NCBI GenBank assembly: GCA_016783665.1
Contig: JADHWC010000005.1
Location: forward strand, 1-53,214
Direction: 5' to 3'
Length of the DNA stretch: 53,214 nt
From: Fidelibacterota bacterium
GTDB lineage: Bacteria > Fidelibacterota > UBA2242
The position numbers were made by a program, and so were the translations under genes. Positions 48,794-53,214 of the stretch are shown here, in pieces. Each line of letters begins with the position of its first letter. Positions within the stretch are counted from its first letter, which is position 1. The notes below the pieces were generated by a model, which was given only the letters and a program-made list of their open reading frames with translations, was not told where the DNA came from and did no database searches.

Positions 48794-49270
48794 ATGAAAA
48801 GGTGTCTCATTTTAATGTTTTTATTCCTTTTAAATGTTTGTTTTGCTCAAAATGTATACATAAAGGTGCAAGAGGAAAATTTTAGGAAGAAACCAAATGG
48901 TGAAAAAATTGGTATATTACTAAAAGGAACTGAACTCAAGCAGATTGAATCAGATGGAGAATGGATAAAGGTAGCAGTAGAGGGGTGGATATATAAACCT
49001 TCAACATCTTCGAAAAAACCAATTACTAAGTCTGTAACCAAAAAATATAGAACTGTAATGTGGGATTCAAATATATATTCAAATGCCGGTACTGAAAGAT
49101 ATGGAAATGGTAATAGTAGAAAGATCGGATCAGTTAAAAAGGGAGAAAAACTCGAGATATTAAATGAAAAACAGTTATCAGCCAAGGGAATTACTGTCCC
49201 GTGGTATTATGTTAAGCGAAGTAATGGACAAAAAGGGTGGATTTCTGATGCAGATCTGGCTTCAGAATAA
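48794..49270 (+). CDS. Secreted protein with two SH3-like (SH3b) domains
   Basis: 158 residues, GGAGG upstream. Signal peptide ~1-18 (CFA/Q). First SH3b at ~22-72 (ENFRKKPNGEKIGILLKGTELKQIESDGEWIKVAVEGWIYK), a basic linker, then a second at ~85-156 (GSVKKGEKLEILNEK...WYYVKRSNGQKGWISDADL). Bacterial SH3 domains often bind peptidoglycan; no enzyme domain is attached. Cassette-like position between E2 and E3. Confidence 0.85.
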   Translation: MKRCLILMFLFLLNVCFAQNVYIKVQEENFRKKPNGEKIGILLKGTELKQIESDGEWIKVAVEGWIYKPSTSSKKPITKSVTKKYRTVMWDSNIYSNAGTERYGNGNSRKIGSVKKGEKLEILNEKQLSAKGITVPWYYVKRSNGQKGWISDADLASE

Positions 49271-49366
49271 CTATTGAATTTTAACATTCACTATTTTCAC
49301 ATTTTAAAAATAAATCATAGTTATTGATTGCAAATGAAATTATCAAGTCTTGTAGTAACCCTTTTT

Positions 49367-49455
49367 AGATAACCCTTGCGCGGATATAACGCCTTAAGCT
49401 GTTCGATGATTTTGAGTTTTGAGGATGTTGACCCTCGTATCTCGTACGTTAACTA
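49367..49455 (+). repeat. attC-like palindromic element E3 (shortened)
   Basis: GATAACCC ... TATAACGCC ... AAGCTGTTCGATGA (49396-49409, identical 14-mer in E2) ... GTTAACTAT. It lies 97 bases after the SH3 gene. The GAAA hairpin is degenerate (CCTTAAGCTG). The remainder of the 238-bp gap has no other signal. Confidence 0.5.
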
Positions 49456-49508
49456 TACCTAATAAATGAACATATTATGAAATTCAGAAGGTAAAAAAGA
49501 GTTAGAAA

Positions 49509-52500
49509 ATGAAACATCAAAAATATTTTGTTGTTTTAGTAATTTCCGTTATATCAATATTTTTTATTGCTTGCGAAAATGATGATACAATATCCCCAAT
49601 AGTTGCTATTACAAGCCCAATTGATGGTAGTGTCGTCCATGAAACTGTAAATATCACTATTAGCGTATCAGACAACAGTAAAATTGATGATGTTCAGTTG
49701 TTAATTGATGGAATAAAAGTCAATAATCTTGTAAAAGAGAGTGATCTATATAAGTATTCTTGGGAAACCTATTCAATTGAAAACGGTACTGAACATACAT
49801 TAATTGCCAGAGCAACAGATTCAGAAGGTAATACAGGACAGTCGGATATTATCGCGGTAACCGTAAATAATGAAGGATTTTCGCCGCAATCTGTTATTTT
49901 ACAATCACCAGTTGTCAGCGGTTCTAACATTACACTAAATTGGTCAGCTTCTAATGATGCAGATTTTGATCATTACGAACTATTAAGAACGTATGCAGAA
50001 GTTGACACTTATTCCGTGGTTTTCTCTGACAGTTCTTCTCAAAAAGTTGTATTTACAGATTCTGTAATTCAAAATACTTCATATGAGTACTATATAAAAG
50101 TTGTTGATAAGGCTGGACTTTTTTCGGAAAGTAATCATCAAACAGTAGAATACACTCAATTTTTACCTCCTATTCCACAAAACTTTTCTGCGATTGTAAA
50201 CGGATGTTTTATTGATTTATCTTGGAATCCAATAGATATTCCAGATTTTAGTAGATATGTTATTTTGAAAAAAACGACTAACATATCTCAAATCGATAGT
50301 ATTATCATTAAACAAATGTCTGAATCTTCTTATTCAGATTCTGTTTCTCAAATTAATGAATATGAATATTCATTGATTGCTTTTGATGATTTTGGGAATT
50401 ATTCAACAACAGATACAGTTCCATTTTATGTTTCAGATTTCCAGCCAAAAACACCAAAAATGTATGATCCAATTATTGATGGTTCAAATATTGCTCTTAA
50501 ATGGTCAAGGAATACGGATGTTGATTTTCAATCATATCAAATCTTTCGTTCTCAAAATGGTTCTGAGATGGAATTAATAAATCAAATTCAAGCAAAAGAT
50601 GATACAACTTTTGTAGATGAAGTAACTCAAGGATTGTTATACTTATATTTGGTTGCCGTAAATGATAATGGTGGGCTTCAGGCAAATTCTAATACCATTT
50701 CAATATCAGCGGTAGAGTTTAATCCTACTCCAGTTCAATTACTTTCAATTGAATTAAATGGTGATATTATTAGTCTTGAATGGTCTCAAAATACCGATAC
50801 TGATTTTAATAATTACAGGATCGAACAAAGTATAGATAGCGGAGACTACGAATATCTAATTGAAATTCATGAACGAACTACTTTAATAAAAAGTTTTAGT
50901 GTAGAGCAATACCACAACTACAGTTATAAAATTATTTGTGTAGATGTTGCTGCGCTTGAAGTCGAAAGTAATATCCTACAAATCGAAAAAGAAAGATTCT
51001 TACCTTCAGAAGTAAATCTTTTATCAGTTGATCTATCAGGAGATGTAATAACATTGGATTGGAATTATTCGCCTGATGTTGATTTTCAGAAATTTGAAAT
51101 TATTAGAAATAACGTCACTATTTCCGAGTTGACAGATTCATTGGAAAATTCGTTTAAAGACACAGTTACTCAAGGATTAGATTATTCTTACCAAATTGAA
51201 GTTTATGATATTGCTGATTTAAAATCAGTTTCAAATATAAAAACAATTTATGCAGGAGATTTTTTACCTTCTGATGTGATTTTGACTTCAATAAATCTTT
51301 CTGGTGATGTTGTTACGTTAAACTGGAATTATTCAAAGGATGTCGATTTTTTAAAGTATGAAGTGATTAGAAACGGTGAAACAATAGTTGAGATAACTGA
51401 TTATGATGATAAAACATACGATGATACTGTAGTACAGGGAGTTGATTACGATTATCAAATTAAAGTTATCGATACAGGAGAACTTGAAAATAGTTCAAAT
51501 ACAAAAACAATTTTAGCAGATGCGTTTTATCCTCCAAGTGTTGAGATTAGTAACATTTCTTATAATGGTTCAGGAATTTTAGTTGAATGGATACCTTCAA
51601 TAATTCCTGATTTTCAATACATAGAAATAATTCGCTCAACTGATTCATTGTTTACAGACCAAAACGTGATCGAAACAATCTCAGATAATAACCAAAGTGA
51701 ATATATTGACTATTCAATACAAACTGAAAACAGTCGTTATTTTTATAAATTAGAATTATATGATACTGGTAATCTATCCAATATTTCAGACTGGAAATAT
51801 CTCTCTTTTTTTGATGAAATTATGTTCTTAGACTTCTTTGACAATAATAGCAAACAAGCACTTCTTATGGTTGAAAGTGACGGTTACAATAAAAAACCTA
51901 TAATGTTTGATTTGGGGTATGATAGATGGTTTGATGTATCTCCAGATGGAAAATATGCAATCTTAAATAAGTGGATCAGTTCGATTACCACTAAATGGCT
52001 ATTGATAGATATTCAAAATAATAACTCAAGAATTATTACAGATGAACAACATTGGATGGGATATTCATATATTGCCTGGACGGGCGATAGTAAAAAAGCA
52101 TACTTTAATAGTGACTACCAAATATTCGAATATGATGTAAATAGTAATACAGTAAATCACATTGTTGGAGCATATGAACCAAGCGATGAAAGGATTTATG
52201 AGATGTATGTATCTGAGGGTTCTGGTAAATTAGTATATAAAAAATTAGTATATTGGCAAGAACAAGAATGGGCTACAGATATTTTCGTTTACTATAATGG
52301 CGAACACCAAAATATTACAAACACTGGCGGTAATCTTGGTGGATACCATCGATACTATGAGGAAACTCCTGCAATAAATTATGATGGATCAGAAGTGTTC
52401 TACACTCGAGAAGGTATAATATGGAAAAACGATTTAAATTCTAATACAGAAACTGAATTTATGAAAGCTTTTGGCTGGCTGCTACATGAAGCTATATTTT

Positions 52501-52784
52501 CACATGATGGCAATAATTTATACATAGAATGGTTTCAACCTTCTGATGATTATACATATGGCTTATATGAAATAAATACAAACGATGGAACAATAACAAT
52601 GATGTTTGATGGCAAAGTTTCTTTACAGGATATTTCACCAGATGGAGATAAGATTTTATTTAATTCAGATGAGTTAGACTATCAAATAATAATGGATAGA
52701 ACCACATATCAAATTGAGACTCAAATACCTGTATCATTGAAATCAAAAGCAAGATGGGTAAAAAATCGATGGTTGTCAAAATAA
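49509..52784 (+). CDS. Large lipoprotein: Ig-like domain, seven FN3-like repeats, C-terminal propeller
   Basis: 1091 residues. Signal with lipobox FIAC, Cys22. Residues ~30-122 form an Ig-like domain (SPIDGSVVHETVNI...RATDSEGNTGQS). Then seven FN3-like repeats of ~90 residues, each starting F-x-P and carrying a W(N/S)-x(6)-DF-x(2)-Y/F core (e.g. LNWSASNDADFDHYELLR, LSWNPIDIPDFSRYVILK, LDWNYSPDVDFQKFEIIR); repeats 5 and 6 are the most alike, suggesting recent duplication. From ~765 a TolB-like propeller follows (DVSPDGKYAILNKW, WTGDSKKAYFNSDY, DISPDGDKILFNS). Surface adhesion or sensing is plausible but unproven. AT-rich, codon use unlike the core genes. Confidence 0.85.
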   Translation: MKHQKYFVVLVISVISIFFIACENDDTISPIVAITSPIDGSVVHETVNITISVSDNSKIDDVQLLIDGIKVNNLVKESDLYKYSWETYSIENGTEHTLIARATDSEGNTGQSDIIAVTVNNEGFSPQSVILQSPVVSGSNITLNWSASNDADFDHYELLRTYAEVDTYSVVFSDSSSQKVVFTDSVIQNTSYEYYIKVVDKAGLFSESNHQTVEYTQFLPPIPQNFSAIVNGCFIDLSWNPIDIPDFSRYVILKKTTNISQIDSIIIKQMSESSYSDSVSQINEYEYSLIAFDDFGNYSTTDTVPFYVSDFQPKTPKMYDPIIDGSNIALKWSRNTDVDFQSYQIFRSQNGSEMELINQIQAKDDTTFVDEVTQGLLYLYLVAVNDNGGLQANSNTISISAVEFNPTPVQLLSIELNGDIISLEWSQNTDTDFNNYRIEQSIDSGDYEYLIEIHERTTLIKSFSVEQYHNYSYKIICVDVAALEVESNILQIEKERFLPSEVNLLSVDLSGDVITLDWNYSPDVDFQKFEIIRNNVTISELTDSLENSFKDTVTQGLDYSYQIEVYDIADLKSVSNIKTIYAGDFLPSDVILTSINLSGDVVTLNWNYSKDVDFLKYEVIRNGETIVEITDYDDKTYDDTVVQGVDYDYQIKVIDTGELENSSNTKTILADAFYPPSVEISNISYNGSGILVEWIPSIIPDFQYIEIIRSTDSLFTDQNVIETISDNNQSEYIDYSIQTENSRYFYKLELYDTGNLSNISDWKYLSFFDEIMFLDFFDNNSKQALLMVESDGYNKKPIMFDLGYDRWFDVSPDGKYAILNKWISSITTKWLLIDIQNNNSRIITDEQHWMGYSYIAWTGDSKKAYFNSDYQIFEYDVNSNTVNHIVGAYEPSDERIYEMYVSEGSGKLVYKKLVYWQEQEWATDIFVYYNGEHQNITNTGGNLGGYHRYYEETPAINYDGSEVFYTREGIIWKNDLNSNTETEFMKAFGWLLHEAIFSHDGNNLYIEWFQPSDDYTYGLYEINTNDGTITMMFDGKVSLQDISPDGDKILFNSDELDYQIIMDRTTYQIETQIPVSLKSKARWVKNRWLSK

Positions 52785-53075
52785 AAAACAAAGAGGTTAT
52801 ATGGATCCGATAATTGTGGTTTCCCCCAATGTTTGGACGGTGATTAAGCAAAGTTAAGGTGTAAATGTTAGTAAATCCGATCCGGTATTTCACAAAAAGG
52901 TTTTAGCGTTCATGTTAGGCATATGTTATACAGTAAAAAAACATCGATTATTGATCTCATATTATGAACGGTAAAACTAATACATTCAATTTTAAATTGA
53001 GTAATATTCCAATAATTAATATTCGAATGGAATTTCATAATACATTTCAGATTTTATGTTCAAATAATTTCTACA
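52785..53075. other. Non-coding AT-rich gap with possible attC-like 3' end
   Basis: The only recognisable piece is GCGTTCATGTTAGGCATATGTTATAC at 52907-52932: GTTAGGC (52914-52920) matches GTTRRRY and GTTATAC follows, like the 3' end of the E1/E2 class. No matching 5' half was found upstream, so this is weak. Confidence 0.3.
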
Positions 53076-53081
53076 TGTAGA

Positions 53082-53127
53082 TGGTCGTATTAAATTGTAC
53101 CAATTATGGTCGTTTAAAAGTGTACCA
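53082..53127. mobile_element. Probable IS21-family terminal repeats
   Basis: Two 21-bp direct repeats, 53082-53102 and 53107-53127, both TGGTCGTWT...GTACCA with four or five differences in the middle and a 4-bp spacer. Multiple terminal repeats ending in TGTACCA are typical of IS21 ends (IstA binding sites). The window stops 87 bases later before any transposase. Confidence 0.5.
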
Positions 53128-53214
53128 GAATTTCAAATGAGAATTGATTAGAAAAGAATGAACTAAGTGCCTCTAATGATAGTAACCTTCGTCTGGAAGA
53201 CGAGTAAGTTGGTA

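Overview
The window looks like a chromosomal segment of a Gram-negative bacterium of the FCB superphylum (Marinimicrobia / Calditrichota / KSB1-like; I cannot name the phylum). Reasons: a secreted M1 peptidase ends in a C-terminal sorting domain with a YPNPFN motif; there are Kdo transferase and heptosyltransferase-type genes (so an LPS-bearing outer membrane); an outer-membrane barrel fusion protein is present; BatA-type and PASTA proteins sit in housekeeping operons. No rRNA, tRNA or CRISPR array was seen.

Layout. 1-4.0 kb is an accessory region: a beta-propeller lipoprotein gene followed by a palindromic attC-like element, a REP-associated tyrosine transposase (RAYT) plus a truncated copy embedded in CCTGNCAGG palindromes, a displaced fragment of the hutU 3' end, and a PIN/antitoxin pair. 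4.0-47.2 kb is a dense core: histidine degradation (hutU, hutI, and 25 kb away hutH), an amidase, a DUF350-type membrane protein, thyX, an M1 peptidase, a metalloprotease/propeller/barrel fusion, an EamA transporter, radA, tgt, nadA-nadB, yajC-def-fmt-rsmB-PASTA-rpe-CTP transferase-BatA-hflX (almost all overlapping or abutting), a divergent PAP2 protein, amrB, a DUF2520-like protein, guaB, rpsT, a DUF2953-GerW pair, a Crp/Fnr regulator, then tatC - polyprenyl synthase - GT9 - waaA - two ECF-type ATPases - a pgsA-ftsY fusion - rimO. 47.2-53.2 kb is AT-rich accessory DNA: a perfect REP hairpin on the rimO stop codon, a cluster of GAAAC/GTTTC hairpins, then three same-strand genes (CBS-HEPN, SH3, FN3/propeller lipoprotein); the first two are each followed by an attC-like element related to the one at 129-263, the third by only a weak candidate. 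The window ends in two 21-bp direct repeats resembling an IS21-family terminus.

How the genes work together. The 39.7-47.2 kb run is one tightly coupled transcription unit for cell-envelope work: isoprenoid chain, LPS core sugars and Kdo, an energy-coupling ATPase pair, phospholipid head-group synthesis and SRP-receptor function. Its most striking member is a single 484-codon ORF that joins a complete CDP-alcohol phosphatidyltransferase (PgsA-like, residues 1-178) to an FtsY GTPase (about 185-484). The join lies in a run of ten A residues, which raises both a sequencing-error and a slippage hypothesis; however, no one-base indel would give the FtsY half a canonical start before Met219. The accessory flanks look like gene cassettes separated by related palindromes, but no integrase is inside the window.
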